Counted from the stretch's first letter, positions 36,912 through 46,834 are shown. The stretch: DNA of 64,000 nt from Prevotella sp. (GCA_017645905.1 JAGCNO010000001.1:1-64000), one strand, 5' to 3'. Made by a program: numbers and translations. Notes: generated by a model from the letters alone, not told the origin.

Positions 36912-38459
36912 ATGGAAATGAAAATTTGGAATCGACTTTGTGAAAAGGTAAATAAGAGAATAAATGTATCTGAAGGCCGTTTCGAAAAAGAGATTGTCTT
37001 AGAATTTCTTGGTGCCCTCAACTGGTCTGAGTATTACGATAACTTGGAAGAACAATACCAGATAGACGTTCATGGCGACAAGTGGATTCCTGATTTTGCA
37101 TTATTTGCTGATGGAAATGAGGAACCTGACATTATTGTAGAGTTAAAGAAGCCCAGTCACAAACAGCGCTCAAAAGACAGAAGACAAATAACCACTTACA
37201 TGAAATTGGTTGATTGCAGATTCGGTTTGTACTTTGGTGAAAAGCTGGAATTGTTCTATCTTGATTATGAGCCAGAGAAACGTGTTTCCAAATCTGTTCT
37301 TTCCGTTGAATTCAACAAAAATAATAAGAATGGAAAGAGGCTGATAGACCTATTAAAGTTTGATAGTTATGATAGAAATAGATTGCGTTCATTCTGCGAA
37401 GACCAGATAAAGTTGGATAATGTTTGTAAGTACTGGTGTTCTAATGAAGGAGTGGACAAATTGTACTCATTCATACTAAAGCAGAGTCAGCTTCCAACAT
37501 CTATGGTGGATCTCCTTCGATTATCTTTGAACATATCGGTAAGTCAAAAGGTTGAGATTGCAGAGGAAGATTCCTCTAATGAATCAAATTGGGGATGCGC
37601 AGATAAAACTGTCACAGAAGATGGAAACGAAGATTACAAGGTGTTTAGGTTGAAAGAGCCTAAAAAGGGGACTGATGCACACATGTATTACTACCCTAAA
37701 GAACTAATGTATGTGATAAAAGCCAACAGCAAGGTCTCTACTAACGAAACAAAGGATTGTTCACCAGAGGCGTCTGCATTGAGAAAAAAGGTATTTGAAG
37801 ACAATACTTGGTCTCGAAATGACGATAATGTATATACCTTGTTACGCGATATTATTATTAAGCCCAAATCTGGTCAGCCCAATGTTTCTGCTCATTTTTG
37901 CACAGGTAGGTCTACCAATGGAAGGGCTGCATGGATTGACGGACAGGGAAGAACCTTTAGTGAGGTGTTCCCCAAAGACCGCAAGACGGTTGTTCAGCAA
38001 CAAATCGAAGAAACAAGCGAAGAGCCATCCACTGATACCGATTTTTTAGGGCGCTGTGCCTCGAAACTCTTGAAGACTGTCGGATTACCGTTAATGAAGA
38101 AAGGTAGAAGTGTTTATGTAACTCCAGACGGCAAAACGGGATATGTCATCAGAACCTCAAAGATGTATACTCAGGGAAATCGAGAAAAATATTGGTATGC
38201 ATACCGGAAGAATAAAGAACTCAAAGGGTGCGAGCATCAGTTCTTTGTTTATGGATGCAAGGATGAAAATACCATTATTGTATTGCCTATTTCTGAGATT
38301 GATCGCCAACTTGACTATCTGAACAATACTAAAGATGCCAATGACAATCCATTGTACTGGCATATTGTTTTCCTAAAAGACAATGATGGCAAGATGACTT
38401 GGCTTATATCCAAGCCAAAAGTCCATGAAGTGGATATAACGGATAGGTTACTAAAGTAA
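36912..38459 (+). CDS. Putative PD-(D/E)XK nuclease / HsdR N-terminal-like protein
   Basis: The 515-residue protein has an N-terminal segment with Asp61 (WIPDFALF) and Glu77-x-Lys79 (IIVELKKPSH), the PD-(D/E)XK pattern of type I restriction R subunit N-termini, followed by RRQITTYMKLVDCRFGLYFG. A central part (RSTNGRAAWIDGQGRTFSEVF) may be a small DNA- or modification-recognition domain, but this is unconfirmed. No helicase, methylase or specificity gene is adjacent. The gene is markedly AT-rich against its neighbours, which suggests recent transfer. A solitary defence or mobile nuclease is the best guess. Confidence 0.6.
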   Translation: MEMKIWNRLCEKVNKRINVSEGRFEKEIVLEFLGALNWSEYYDNLEEQYQIDVHGDKWIPDFALFADGNEEPDIIVELKKPSHKQRSKDRRQITTYMKLVDCRFGLYFGEKLELFYLDYEPEKRVSKSVLSVEFNKNNKNGKRLIDLLKFDSYDRNRLRSFCEDQIKLDNVCKYWCSNEGVDKLYSFILKQSQLPTSMVDLLRLSLNISVSQKVEIAEEDSSNESNWGCADKTVTEDGNEDYKVFRLKEPKKGTDAHMYYYPKELMYVIKANSKVSTNETKDCSPEASALRKKVFEDNTWSRNDDNVYTLLRDIIIKPKSGQPNVSAHFCTGRSTNGRAAWIDGQGRTFSEVFPKDRKTVVQQQIEETSEEPSTDTDFLGRCASKLLKTVGLPLMKKGRSVYVTPDGKTGYVIRTSKMYTQGNREKYWYAYRKNKELKGCEHQFFVYGCKDENTIIVLPISEIDRQLDYLNNTKDANDNPLYWHIVFLKDNDGKMTWLISKPKVHEVDITDRLLK

Positions 38460-38473
38460 GATTATTTACGGTT

Positions 38474-38764
38474 ATGAAAAAAGCATTAGTTTCATTGGTA
38501 TTGGCTTGCTCGGCATTAGTGATGCTGAGCGGCTGTGTGGTGTCAGAAGAGAAGCTGAATGACAAGGTGACACAAGGGATTGTGGAGTATGAACAGCAGG
38601 AGGGAAACCACTTGGAGGTGACTGACCTGAAGCTTGAAAAAGGCGAGGGGAAGAACTACAAGGGTGTGCTGACTGGCAAGCTTAACGGCGAGGACGTGGT
38701 CTATGACGTGACTGTGGATGATTCTGGCAGTGACTTCGAAGTGGACTGGGAACTGAGGAAGTAA
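38474..38764 (+). CDS. Small lipoprotein, DUF4333-like
   Basis: The 96-residue protein has a lipoprotein signal ending LSGC (Cys at 21). The body (EEKLNDKVTQGIVEYEQQEG, YKGVLTGKLNGEDVVYDVTVDD) resembles small periplasmic beta-proteins of the DUF4333/PepSY sort. Function unknown. It follows the nuclease-like gene by 14 nt, but its composition is closer to the resident genes. Confidence 0.7.
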   Translation: MKKALVSLVLACSALVMLSGCVVSEEKLNDKVTQGIVEYEQQEGNHLEVTDLKLEKGEGKNYKGVLTGKLNGEDVVYDVTVDDSGSDFEVDWELRK

Positions 38765-38788
38765 ATAAAAAGTTTTTCTGTCATTTCT

Positions 38789-38819
38789 TTTGCAGTATTG
38801 GAAAAAAGTTATACCTTTG
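38789..38819 (+). promoter_or_regulatory. Bacteroidetes-type promoter for phoH and the downstream run
   Basis: TTTG (38789-38792), a 19-nt spacer, TACCTTTG (38812-38819). The PhoH start is 15 nt later. Confidence 0.8.
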
Positions 38820-38834
38820 CAAGTAAAATTCAGA

Positions 38835-39785
38835 ATGACGGAAAAACATATCGTACTGGAGGGCATCGACCCTATGGTGTTCTATGGCGTCGGCAATGCC
38901 CACATGCAGATGCTGAAGGCACTCTACCCCAAGCTGCGCATCGTGGCAAGGGGGAATGTGCTGCGCATCATCGGCGACGAGGAGCAGATGACTGCCTTTG
39001 AGCGGGCTGCGGAGCAGATGCAGGCACACATTGTGCAGTTTAACTCGCTCTCGGAGGAGGACATCATCGACATCGTGAAAGGCCGCCGCACACGCGACGA
39101 GGTGCCCGAGGGTGTGGTGTGCTATACCACCTCCGGCCGGCCCATCAAGGCTCGCTCGGAAAACCAGCAGCGGCTCGTCGATGAGTTTCTGGAAAAGGAC
39201 ATGGTGTTCGCCGTGGGACCTGCCGGAACGGGAAAGACCTACCTCAGCATCGCATTGGCCGTGAAGGCCCTGAAGGAAAAGACGGCACGGAAGATCATCC
39301 TCTCACGACCCGCCGTGGAGGCGGGCGAGAAACTCGGCTTCCTGCCCGGCGACATGAAGGACAAGATTGACCCCTATCTGCAGCCGCTCTACGACGCGTT
39401 GGAGGATATGCTGCCGCAAGTGAAGCTGCAGGACATGATGGAGAAGCGCGTCATACAAATTGCTCCGCTGGCCTTCATGCGTGGCCGCACGCTGAGCGAC
39501 GCCGTGGTCATACTCGACGAGGCACAGAACACCACGCCGGCACAGATTCGCATGTTCCTCACCCGCATGGGACGCGGCACGAAGATGATTATCACGGGCG
39601 ACATGACGCAGATTGACCTGCCCCACTCGCAGAAGAGCGGACTCATCGAGGCACTTCACATCCTCTCGGACGTGGAGGGAATAGGCATCGTCAACCTCAC
39701 GCAGAAGGACATCGTGCGCCACAAGCTCGTCACACGCATCGTCGATGCATACGACGCCTACGACAAGGCCATGAAAAATCAATAA
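38835..39785 (+). CDS. phoH: PhoH family ATPase
   Basis: The 316-residue cytosolic P-loop ATPase has Walker A GPAGTGKT (residues 128-135) and Walker B ILDEAQN. The N-terminal domain is KH-like. PhoH/YbeZ proteins are linked to RNA metabolism and ribosome maturation. A longer reading from 38790 begins inside the promoter, so MTEKHIVLEG at 38835 is preferred. It heads a tightly spaced run: phoH, glnS, TPR, GNAT, purE, ispG. Confidence 0.94.
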   Translation: MTEKHIVLEGIDPMVFYGVGNAHMQMLKALYPKLRIVARGNVLRIIGDEEQMTAFERAAEQMQAHIVQFNSLSEEDIIDIVKGRRTRDEVPEGVVCYTTSGRPIKARSENQQRLVDEFLEKDMVFAVGPAGTGKTYLSIALAVKALKEKTARKIILSRPAVEAGEKLGFLPGDMKDKIDPYLQPLYDALEDMLPQVKLQDMMEKRVIQIAPLAFMRGRTLSDAVVILDEAQNTTPAQIRMFLTRMGRGTKMIITGDMTQIDLPHSQKSGLIEALHILSDVEGIGIVNLTQKDIVRHKLVTRIVDAYDAYDKAMKNQ

Positions 39786-39800
39786 TACATTATTATATTT

Positions 39801-41561
39801 ATGGAAGAGAAGATTCTAAACAACGAGAACGTAGAGAAAAAGTCAGTAAGCTTCATCGAACAGATGGTCATCGACGACCTGGCCGAGGGCAAGAACGGCG
39901 GACGCATACAGACACGATTCCCTCCGGAGCCGAACGGATACCTGCACATAGGACATGCCAAGGCTATCGCCATTGACTTCGGACTGGCAAAGAAATACGG
40001 CGGCGAGTGCAACCTGCGCTTCGACGACACCAACCCGCAGAAGGAGGACACGGAGTTTATCGAGAACATAGAGCGCGACATCAAGTGGCTGGGCTTCGAA
40101 TGGGCACACGTCTACTACGCCAGCGACTACTTCCAGCAGCTGTGGGACTTCGCTGTGTGGCTTATCAAGCAGGGACGTGCCTACGTTGATGAGCAGAGCG
40201 CCGAGGTCATTGCCCAGCAGAAGGGAACGACTACCTCGCCAGGCACTAACTCGCCCTTCCGCGACCGTCCCGTGGAGGAGAGCCTGAAGCTCTTCGAGTT
40301 TATGAACAGCGGAAAGTGCGAGCCTGGAACGCTCACCCTGCGCGCCAAGATTGACATGGCACACCCGAACATGCTCTTCCGCGACCCGCTCATCTACCGC
40401 GTGCTGAACATCCCGCACGTGAAAACCGGCGACAAGTGGAACGCCTACCCCATGTACGACTTCGCCCACGGACAGAGCGACTACATAGAGGGCGTCACAC
40501 ACTCGTGGTGCACGCTGGAGTTCGTCGAGCACCGTCCCCTCTACGACCTGTTCGTAAAATGGATGACGGAGTGGATGGATGACACCCACTACACCTCGCC
40601 CATTACCCACCCCCACGAGGAACCTCATCAGACGGAGTTCAACAAGTTGAACCTGAACTATATCCTCTTGTCGAAACGCAACCTCAGGACGCTGGTCAGC
40701 GAGGGCGTTGTCAGCGGATGGGACGATCCCCGCATGCCGACCATCTGTGGGTTCCGGCGTCGCGGCTACTCGCCCGAGGGCATCAAGAACTTCATGGAGA
40801 AGATTGGTTACACGAAGATTGACGCGCTGAACGACATGGCCCTATTCGAAAGTGCCCTGCGCGATGACCTGAACACCCGTGCCCTGCGCGTATCGGCAGT
40901 GCTTGACCCCGTGAAGGTGGTCATCACCAACTACCCAGAAGGGCAGACGGAGATGCTCACCGCCGTGAACAATCCCGAGAACGAGGCCGACGGCACCCAC
41001 GAAGTGGAGTTCAGCCGCGAGCTGTGGATAGAGCGCGATGACTTCATGGAGGTGGCCGAGAAGAAATTCATGCGCCTGGCTCCCGGCAAGGAAGTGCGCC
41101 TGAAGAACGCCTATATTATAAAATGTGACGAGGAGCACCCCTGCGACAAGGACGCTGAGGGACGCGTGACGACCATCTACTGCACCTACGACCCTGAGAC
41201 GCGCAGCGGACTGCCCGGTGCAAACCGTAAGATTAAGGGAAAGACACTTCATTGGGTCTCCTGTCACAACGCCCGCCAGGCTGAGGTTCGTCTCTACGAC
41301 CGCCTGTGGAAAGTGGAGAACCCCCGCGATGAACTGAAACGCCTCGAAGAGGAAGAGGGACTGAAGGGCATCGACGGCATGCGTGCCATGATGAACCCCG
41401 ACAACCTCCGCATCATCAACAACTGCTACATCGAGCCTTTCGCCACCTCGTTGCCGGCCCTCACCTACCTGCAGTTCCAGCGCATCGGCTATTTTAACGT
41501 TGACCCCGACAGCACACCCGACCATCCCGTGTTTAATAAAACTGTTGGACTAAAATCTTAG
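39801..41561 (+). CDS. glnS: Glutaminyl-tRNA synthetase
   Basis: The 586-residue class I synthetase has the HIGH motif at 49-52 (GYLHIGHAKAI) and a KMSKS-like LLSKR near 289-293. The C-terminal anticodon-binding beta-barrels occupy about 340-580. It charges tRNA-Gln with glutamine in the cytosol. Bacteroidetes often use GlnRS directly. It is 15 nt downstream of phoH and 13 nt upstream of the TPR gene. Nothing unusual was noted. Confidence 0.97.
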   Translation: MEEKILNNENVEKKSVSFIEQMVIDDLAEGKNGGRIQTRFPPEPNGYLHIGHAKAIAIDFGLAKKYGGECNLRFDDTNPQKEDTEFIENIERDIKWLGFEWAHVYYASDYFQQLWDFAVWLIKQGRAYVDEQSAEVIAQQKGTTTSPGTNSPFRDRPVEESLKLFEFMNSGKCEPGTLTLRAKIDMAHPNMLFRDPLIYRVLNIPHVKTGDKWNAYPMYDFAHGQSDYIEGVTHSWCTLEFVEHRPLYDLFVKWMTEWMDDTHYTSPITHPHEEPHQTEFNKLNLNYILLSKRNLRTLVSEGVVSGWDDPRMPTICGFRRRGYSPEGIKNFMEKIGYTKIDALNDMALFESALRDDLNTRALRVSAVLDPVKVVITNYPEGQTEMLTAVNNPENEADGTHEVEFSRELWIERDDFMEVAEKKFMRLAPGKEVRLKNAYIIKCDEEHPCDKDAEGRVTTIYCTYDPETRSGLPGANRKIKGKTLHWVSCHNARQAEVRLYDRLWKVENPRDELKRLEEEEGLKGIDGMRAMMNPDNLRIINNCYIEPFATSLPALTYLQFQRIGYFNVDPDSTPDHPVFNKTVGLKS

Positions 41562-41574
41562 GAAAGCCCAGAAA

Positions 41575-42999
41575 ATGAAGAAGACCGGCGACGAGTATTT
41601 CGACAGCGAAGAGTTTCGTGAGATGCTGGCCACCTACGAAGAGGCGGTCAACACAGGGCAACCTGTGTTCATGGATGCTGACGAACTGGCCGAGATAGCC
41701 GACTTCTATCAGATGACTGAACATTACGACGAGGCCAACGAAGCCATTGACCTCGCCCTGGCGCTCTCGCCGGGAGCCATTGCACCGCTGACCTACAAGA
41801 TTCATGAGGCGCTGTGGAACGGCAACACGGGTGAGGCACGTGAGTACCTCGACCGCATCATAGAGACCGACGAGCCCGACTACGTCTACGACAAGGCAGA
41901 AATCCTCATGGCCGAGGAACGCGAGGAAGAGTGCGACGCCTATCTTCAAGAGGAGCTGGAGAAAGTGCCTGAAGAGGAATATCAGGACTACGTCATCGAC
42001 GTGGCCAACCTCTGGGCCGACTACAACTACCCGGAGAAGGCCATGGCGTGGATGGCACGTGCCAAGCAGGAGGACACGCCGGAGTTCAAGGAACTCATGG
42101 GTCGCACGCTCTTCGGGCTTGGCAAGTACAAAGACAGCGAGCGTGTCTTCAACGAGCTCATCGACACCGACCCCTTCTCGAAGTACTACTGGAACGCGCT
42201 TGCCTCAGCACAGTACATGGACGAGGACTTCAACAACGCCATCCAGAGCAGCGAATATGCCATCGCCATCGACCCCAAAGACCCCGACGGCCTCATCGCC
42301 AAAGCCAACGCCCTATTCCGGCTGAACAACTACGAGGACGCACTGGAATATTACCGCCGCTACTCCAAGGAGGTACCCGACGATGAGTTCGCCCTCCTAC
42401 ATCAGGGTTCGTGCCTCATCAATCTGGAGCGCAGCGAGGAGGCTGCTGAGGTGCTGCAGGAGGCCATCCAGGTGGCTGCCGGGCGCGAAGACTACCTTTC
42501 GGATATCTATCAGGAGCTTGCCTTTGCCTACAGCGAGATGGGCAAGACGGACAAGGCCATCGAGTATCTTGACATGACCGACACCCTCGACTGCGACCAC
42601 GTACAGATAGAAGTGGTAAAAGGCCATATCCTGCTTACTGACGGTCGCATGGAAGAAGCCGAGGTACACTTCAAGAAGGCTGTCAGGGAGAGCAAGGAAC
42701 CGTTGACCACGCTCCTTCGTGTCATCGTCTCCATCTACGACAACCGCTACCTCGATGCCGCCCATGCGCTTTTCACCAACTATTTCCGCGTGGTGCCCAA
42801 GAGCCATAAGGACGGGTACGCCTACATGGCGCTTTGCTGTTACGAGATGAAGCTCTATACCGAGTTCCTCGAATACCTCAAAAAGGCTTGCCAGCGCAAC
42901 CCCAAGGAGTGCAAGCTTGTGCTCTCACATATCTTTCCCGACGAAATTGAACCCAAGGACTACTATGCCTTCCTGCAAGGGAAGGTTACGCCGCAATAA
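41575..42999 (+). CDS. Tetratricopeptide-repeat protein
   Basis: The 474-residue soluble protein is made of about ten TPR-like helical pairs (for example ALASAQYMDEDFNNAIQSSE, then KANALFRLNNYEDALEYY), acidic throughout. No signal peptide is visible. TPR proteins act as scaffolds; a partner cannot be named. It sits between glnS and a GNAT-like gene in a housekeeping run. Confidence 0.85.
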   Translation: MKKTGDEYFDSEEFREMLATYEEAVNTGQPVFMDADELAEIADFYQMTEHYDEANEAIDLALALSPGAIAPLTYKIHEALWNGNTGEAREYLDRIIETDEPDYVYDKAEILMAEEREEECDAYLQEELEKVPEEEYQDYVIDVANLWADYNYPEKAMAWMARAKQEDTPEFKELMGRTLFGLGKYKDSERVFNELIDTDPFSKYYWNALASAQYMDEDFNNAIQSSEYAIAIDPKDPDGLIAKANALFRLNNYEDALEYYRRYSKEVPDDEFALLHQGSCLINLERSEEAAEVLQEAIQVAAGREDYLSDIYQELAFAYSEMGKTDKAIEYLDMTDTLDCDHVQIEVVKGHILLTDGRMEEAEVHFKKAVRESKEPLTTLLRVIVSIYDNRYLDAAHALFTNYFRVVPKSHKDGYAYMALCCYEMKLYTEFLEYLKKACQRNPKECKLVLSHIFPDEIEPKDYYAFLQGKVTPQ

Positions 43000-43039
43000 T
43001 CCTTGATTGCTTATTTTCCCCCTTATTAAACCAAACATC

Positions 43040-44200
43040 ATGGCAGTAGAGATAAAACGAGTAGAGACGAAAGGCCAGTTGGAGCAGTTTATCCAACTGC
43101 ACTACGACCTGTACCGTGGCAATAAATACGATGCCCCCAATCTTCACCTTGACGAGGTGCGCACGCTCAGCCCGTTCTTGAAGCGTCAGAACCCAGCCTT
43201 CGAGTTCTGCGACACGGAGTATTACCTCGCTCTTCGCGACGGCCATGTAGTAGGCCGTGTAGCTGCCATCATCAACCGCCGCTATAACGAGCAGTGGAAC
43301 CGTCCCTGTGTGCGCTTCGGATGGCTTGACCTTGTGAACGACGAGGAAGTGATGCGTGCCCTGCTCACCGCTGTAGAGGACTTCGGACGCCGGCATGGCA
43401 TGAAGGAAATCATCGGCCCTCTGGGATTTACCGACATGGATCCTGAGGGCATGCTCACCGAGGGGTTTGAGGAACTGGGCACGATGGCCACGGAGTACAA
43501 CCACGCCTACTACCCACAGCTCATGGAGCTCATGGAGGGCTACGAGAAGGATAACGACTACGTGGAGTACAAGCTCTACGTGCCGAAGGAAGGTATGCCC
43601 GAGAAGTTCCGCCGCGTGGCCGAGCTGACCATGGCCCGCTATAACCTGCACGTGGTGAAAATCAACAAGAAGGATGTCTTCGGCCCGCGTCAGTACGGCC
43701 AGCGCGTCTTCGATGTCATCAACCGCACCTTCAGCCAGCTCTATGGTTACAGCCAGATGACGCAGAAGCAGATAGACGAGTACATAGAACGTTACTTCAA
43801 CTTCCTGGACTTCGAAATGCTCTGCCTCGTAGAGGACTGGAACACCCCCGACCACGACCTCGTGGGCGTGGGCATCACCATCCCCTCGCTGACCAAGGCC
43901 CTTCAGAAATGCCGCAACGGTCGGATCTTCCCCTTCGGCTGGTGGCATCTGCTGCGGGCAATGAAATTCAAGAAGACCGACGTCGTGGACTGTCTGCTCA
44001 TCGGCGTGCTGCCCGAATACCGCTCCAAAGGGGCCAACGCGCTGCTCTTCTACGATCTCATTCCCATTTATCAGAAGTACGGCTTTATCTGGGGCGAGAC
44101 CCACGTCGAGATGGAGACCAACGGCAAGGTACAGAGCCAGTGGTCCTACTTGGAGCACGAGCAGCATAAACGCCGCCGCTGCTATAAGAAAGCACTATAA
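43040..44200 (+). CDS. GNAT-like acyltransferase, paralog of the 12785-13921 protein
   Basis: The 386-residue protein shares with the earlier gene the blocks [35 protein letters not shown] and [17 protein letters not shown], and both end in KRRRCY. It belongs to the YghO/bacterial-ceramide-synthase-like group. The true start is MAVEIKRVE at 43040, not the in-frame 43007. It is embedded between a TPR gene and purE, so it is probably constitutively expressed. Possible role: acylation of an amine, perhaps in lipid synthesis; not proven. Confidence 0.78.
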   Translation: MAVEIKRVETKGQLEQFIQLHYDLYRGNKYDAPNLHLDEVRTLSPFLKRQNPAFEFCDTEYYLALRDGHVVGRVAAIINRRYNEQWNRPCVRFGWLDLVNDEEVMRALLTAVEDFGRRHGMKEIIGPLGFTDMDPEGMLTEGFEELGTMATEYNHAYYPQLMELMEGYEKDNDYVEYKLYVPKEGMPEKFRRVAELTMARYNLHVVKINKKDVFGPRQYGQRVFDVINRTFSQLYGYSQMTQKQIDEYIERYFNFLDFEMLCLVEDWNTPDHDLVGVGITIPSLTKALQKCRNGRIFPFGWWHLLRAMKFKKTDVVDCLLIGVLPEYRSKGANALLFYDLIPIYQKYGFIWGETHVEMETNGKVQSQWSYLEHEQHKRRRCYKKAL

Positions 44201-44210
44201 ACCATATACT

Positions 44211-44717
44211 ATGAATCCACTTGTAAGCATCATCATGGGCAGCACCAGCGACCTGCCCGTCATGGAGAAAGCCTGCAAGCAGCTTGACGAACTGCAGGTG
44301 CCGTTTGAAGTAAATGCTCTTTCTGCCCACCGCACGCCTCAGGCTGTGGAGCAGTTTGCCCGTGAAGCCGCCAGGCGTGGTGTGAAAGTCATTATCGCCG
44401 CCGCCGGCATGGCGGCTGCCCTGCCCGGAGTTATCGCCGCCCAGACCACCCTACCCGTTATCGGCGTACCTATCAAAGGCATGCTTGACGGCCTCGACGC
44501 ACTCCTTTCCATTGTGCAGATGCCGCCGGGAATCCCTGTGGCTACGGTTGGTGTGAACGCTGCACAGAACGCCGCCCTGCTGGCCTGCCAGATGATTGCC
44601 ATCAATGACCCCATCCTTGCTCAGCGCTTAGCCAGCCACAAGGAGGGCCTGAAGGGCAAGATTGAGAAGGCCAACGCAGACCTGGCCCAACTCCGCTACA
44701 ACTATAAGACCAACTAA
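44211..44717 (+). CDS. purE: N5-carboxyaminoimidazole ribonucleotide mutase
   Basis: The 168-residue enzyme matches class I Pur[14 protein letters not shown], the SAHRTP loop, [10 protein letters not shown] and [21 protein letters not shown] are all present. It converts N5-CAIR to CAIR in purine synthesis. It starts 10 nt after the GNAT gene and ends 20 nt before ispG. purK is not in the window. Confidence 0.97.
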   Translation: MNPLVSIIMGSTSDLPVMEKACKQLDELQVPFEVNALSAHRTPQAVEQFAREAARRGVKVIIAAAGMAAALPGVIAAQTTLPVIGVPIKGMLDGLDALLSIVQMPPGIPVATVGVNAAQNAALLACQMIAINDPILAQRLASHKEGLKGKIEKANADLAQLRYNYKTN

Positions 44718-44737
44718 TATCCCATTAACTATTCACT

Positions 44738-46150
44738 ATGAATAGAAGGACGACCACCGTTGCCCATGTGGGCAACATCGCCATTGGCGGCAACAACCCC
44801 ATCCGCATACAGTCGATGGCCACCACCGACACCAACGACACCGAGGCCTGCGTCGCTCAGGCCAAGCGCATCATTGACGCCGGCGGCGAGCTGGTACGAT
44901 TCACCACCCAAGGCAAACGTGAAGCGGAGAACATGAAGAACATCTCTGCCCGCTTGAAGGCCGACGGCTACACGCAGCCGCTCGTGGCCGACGTGCACTT
45001 CCGCTCCGACGTGGCCGACGTTGCTGCCCGCTACTGTGAGAAGGTGCGCATCAACCCCGGCAACTACGTTGACCCGGGTCGCACGTTCAAGCACTTGGAG
45101 TATACCGACGAGGAGTATGCCAAGGAGCTGAAAAAAATCGAGGAAAAGCTCGTGCCCTTTATTAATATATGTAAGGAGCATCACACCGCCGTGCGCATCG
45201 GCGTGAACCACGGCTCGCTCTCCGACCGCATCATGTCGCGCTATGGCGACACGCCCGAGGGCATTGTGGAGAGCTGCATGGAGTTTCTCCGCATCTTCCG
45301 CCGCGAAGGGTTCGACGACGTGGTCATCAGCATCAAGGCCTCCAACCCCATCGTCATGGTACAGAGTGTCCGTCTGCTGGTCAAGGCTATGGATGCCGAG
45401 GACATGCACTACCCCCTTCACTTAGGCGTCACCGAGGCTGGCGAGGGCGAGGACGGGCGCATCAAGAGCGCGTTGGGCATCGGCACGCTGCTCACTGAGG
45501 GCATTGGCGACACCATTCGCGTCTCCCTTACCGAGGAGCCTGAGGCCGAGATTCCCGTGGCGCGAAAGCTGGTGGAACTGATACCCGAGTGTACCCGTCT
45601 GAGGCAGGAAGCCGAGGCCAGCATTAAGGACGACACCATCACCCTGACCGTCGATGCTCCCGACTACGAGACGCTGCAGCTGAAAGCCGCTATGGCCGTC
45701 GGAGCACTGCTCATCGACCGCAAGGCCACGAAACTGACGATAGAGGTGAGAGGTGAGGGGTGTGGGGTGAGAGATTACCCTCAAGACATTCCTCTCACCT
45801 CTCACCCCTCACTCCTCACCACCTTGTCCGACTCCATCCTCCAGGCTGCCCGCATCAAGTTCACCAAGACGGAGTACATCTCCTGTCCCGGTTGCGGCCG
45901 CACGCTTTACAATCTGCAGGACACCATCCAGCGCATCAAGGCTGCCACCGGCCACCTTGTCGGCCTCAAGATTGCCATCATGGGCTGCATCGTCAACGGT
46001 CCGGGCGAGATGGCCGATGCCGACTACGGCTACGTCGGCGCCGCCCGTGGTAAGGTGTCGCTCTATAGGAAAAAGGAGTGTGTGGAGAAGAACATCCCTG
46101 AGGAGCAGGCCGTCGAACGGCTGCTACAGCTTATAGAAAACGATAAATGA
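44738..46150 (+). CDS. ispG: 4-hydroxy-3-methylbut-2-en-1-yl diphosphate synthase, with repeat insertion
   Basis: The 470-residue enzyme of the MEP isoprenoid pathway has the barrel domain at 1-270 (IRIQSMATTDTNDT, LVADVHFRSD) and the iron-sulphur cysteines 383, 386 (SCPGCGRT) and 417 (MGCIVNGPGE). Bacteroidetes IspG proteins usually carry an extra domain between the two; here that stretch is short. Residues about 336-364 are encoded by GGTGAG/CTCACC repeats in opposite orientation (45743-45820), read as VRGEGCGVRDY and so on. The catalytic residues on both sides stay in frame, so the gene is presumably functional. Confidence 0.94.
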   Translation: MNRRTTTVAHVGNIAIGGNNPIRIQSMATTDTNDTEACVAQAKRIIDAGGELVRFTTQGKREAENMKNISARLKADGYTQPLVADVHFRSDVADVAARYCEKVRINPGNYVDPGRTFKHLEYTDEEYAKELKKIEEKLVPFINICKEHHTAVRIGVNHGSLSDRIMSRYGDTPEGIVESCMEFLRIFRREGFDDVVISIKASNPIVMVQSVRLLVKAMDAEDMHYPLHLGVTEAGEGEDGRIKSALGIGTLLTEGIGDTIRVSLTEEPEAEIPVARKLVELIPECTRLRQEAEASIKDDTITLTVDAPDYETLQLKAAMAVGALLIDRKATKLTIEVRGEGCGVRDYPQDIPLTSHPSLLTTLSDSILQAARIKFTKTEYISCPGCGRTLYNLQDTIQRIKAATGHLVGLKIAIMGCIVNGPGEMADADYGYVGAARGKVSLYRKKECVEKNIPEEQAVERLLQLIENDK

Positions 46151-46152
46151 GA

Positions 46153-46216
46153 AATGAGAAATATGATTACTATCAGGAGCAAAGAGGTGTGCTTGAAGGT
46201 AATCATATTTCTCATT
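46153..46216. terminator. Inverted repeat between ispG and dedA-like gene
   Basis: 18-nt perfect arms (46153-46170 and 46199-46216, AATGAGAAATATGATTAC and complement) surround a 28-nt loop, with extra GAGAAATGAG copies outside. It lies between convergent genes and is likely a bidirectional terminator or a simple-repeat derivative. Confidence 0.65.
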
Positions 46217-46222
46217 CCTCAT

Positions 46223-46834
46223 TCAGCGTGAAGCGCGCTTCCTAAGCAGCAGCCAGGCCACGGCAATGGCAACAATGGCGAGGATACCGATGATAATATA
46301 GCGGTTGTACTCCTCAATGGTCGCCTCCAGTTGGTCTTCGGGGACGATGCTGTGCAGATACCAGCCAAGGGCGGCGAGGATAGCATGCCACACGCCGGCA
46401 CCGATAGTGGTATAAAGCAGGAAGCGCCAATAGTTCATCCTCGCCAGTCCGGCGGGGATGCTTATTAGGTGGCGTATACCAGGAATCAGACGGCCAGTGA
46501 GCGTGGCGGCAACGCCGTGGTCGTCGAAGTAGCGCTCGCTCTTCTCCACCTTTTCCTGATTCAGCAGGCACATCTTGCCCCACTTGCTGTTGGCAAACTT
46601 GTACACCACGGGACGCCCGACGTAGAGCGCCGCAAAATAGTTAATCGACGCACCCAGGTCGGCGCCGATAGTGGCAAAGAGCACCACTAAGAACACGTTA
46701 AGCCCGCCCGTAGCGGCATGATAGGCGGCAGGAGCAACAACCAGCTCCGAAGGCACGGGGATGACCGTGCTCTCCAAGAGCATCAGCAGCAGAATCGTGC
46801 CGTAGTTCAGGTTTTGTAGAAGGGATGAAATCAT
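46223..46834 (-). CDS. DedA family membrane protein
   Basis: The 203-residue protein has the DedA motifs ESTVIPVPSELV, GADLGASINYFAALYVGR, FDDHGVAATLTGRLIPGIRH and IPAGLARM. DedA/Tvp38 proteins are inner-membrane lipid flippases or membrane-homeostasis factors. The in-frame upstream start needs TTG, so MISSLLQNL at 46834 is chosen, which follows GAGGACG. A TAATTTTG box (minus) is at 46863-46856. The spacer to mscS upstream holds repeat array G. Confidence 0.9.
   Translation of the reverse strand: MISSLLQNLNYGTILLLMLLESTVIPVPSELVVAPAAYHAATGGLNVFLVVLFATIGADLGASINYFAALYVGRPVVYKFANSKWGKMCLLNQEKVEKSERYFDDHGVAATLTGRLIPGIRHLISIPAGLARMNYWRFLLYTTIGAGVWHAILAALGWYLHSIVPEDQLEATIEEYNRYIIIGILAIVAIAVAWLLLRKRASR

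Noticed and set aside
42986..44167. 393-residue minus-strand ORF
   Set aside because: Antisense to the GNAT-like gene, which has a recognised paralog; the minus frame has none.
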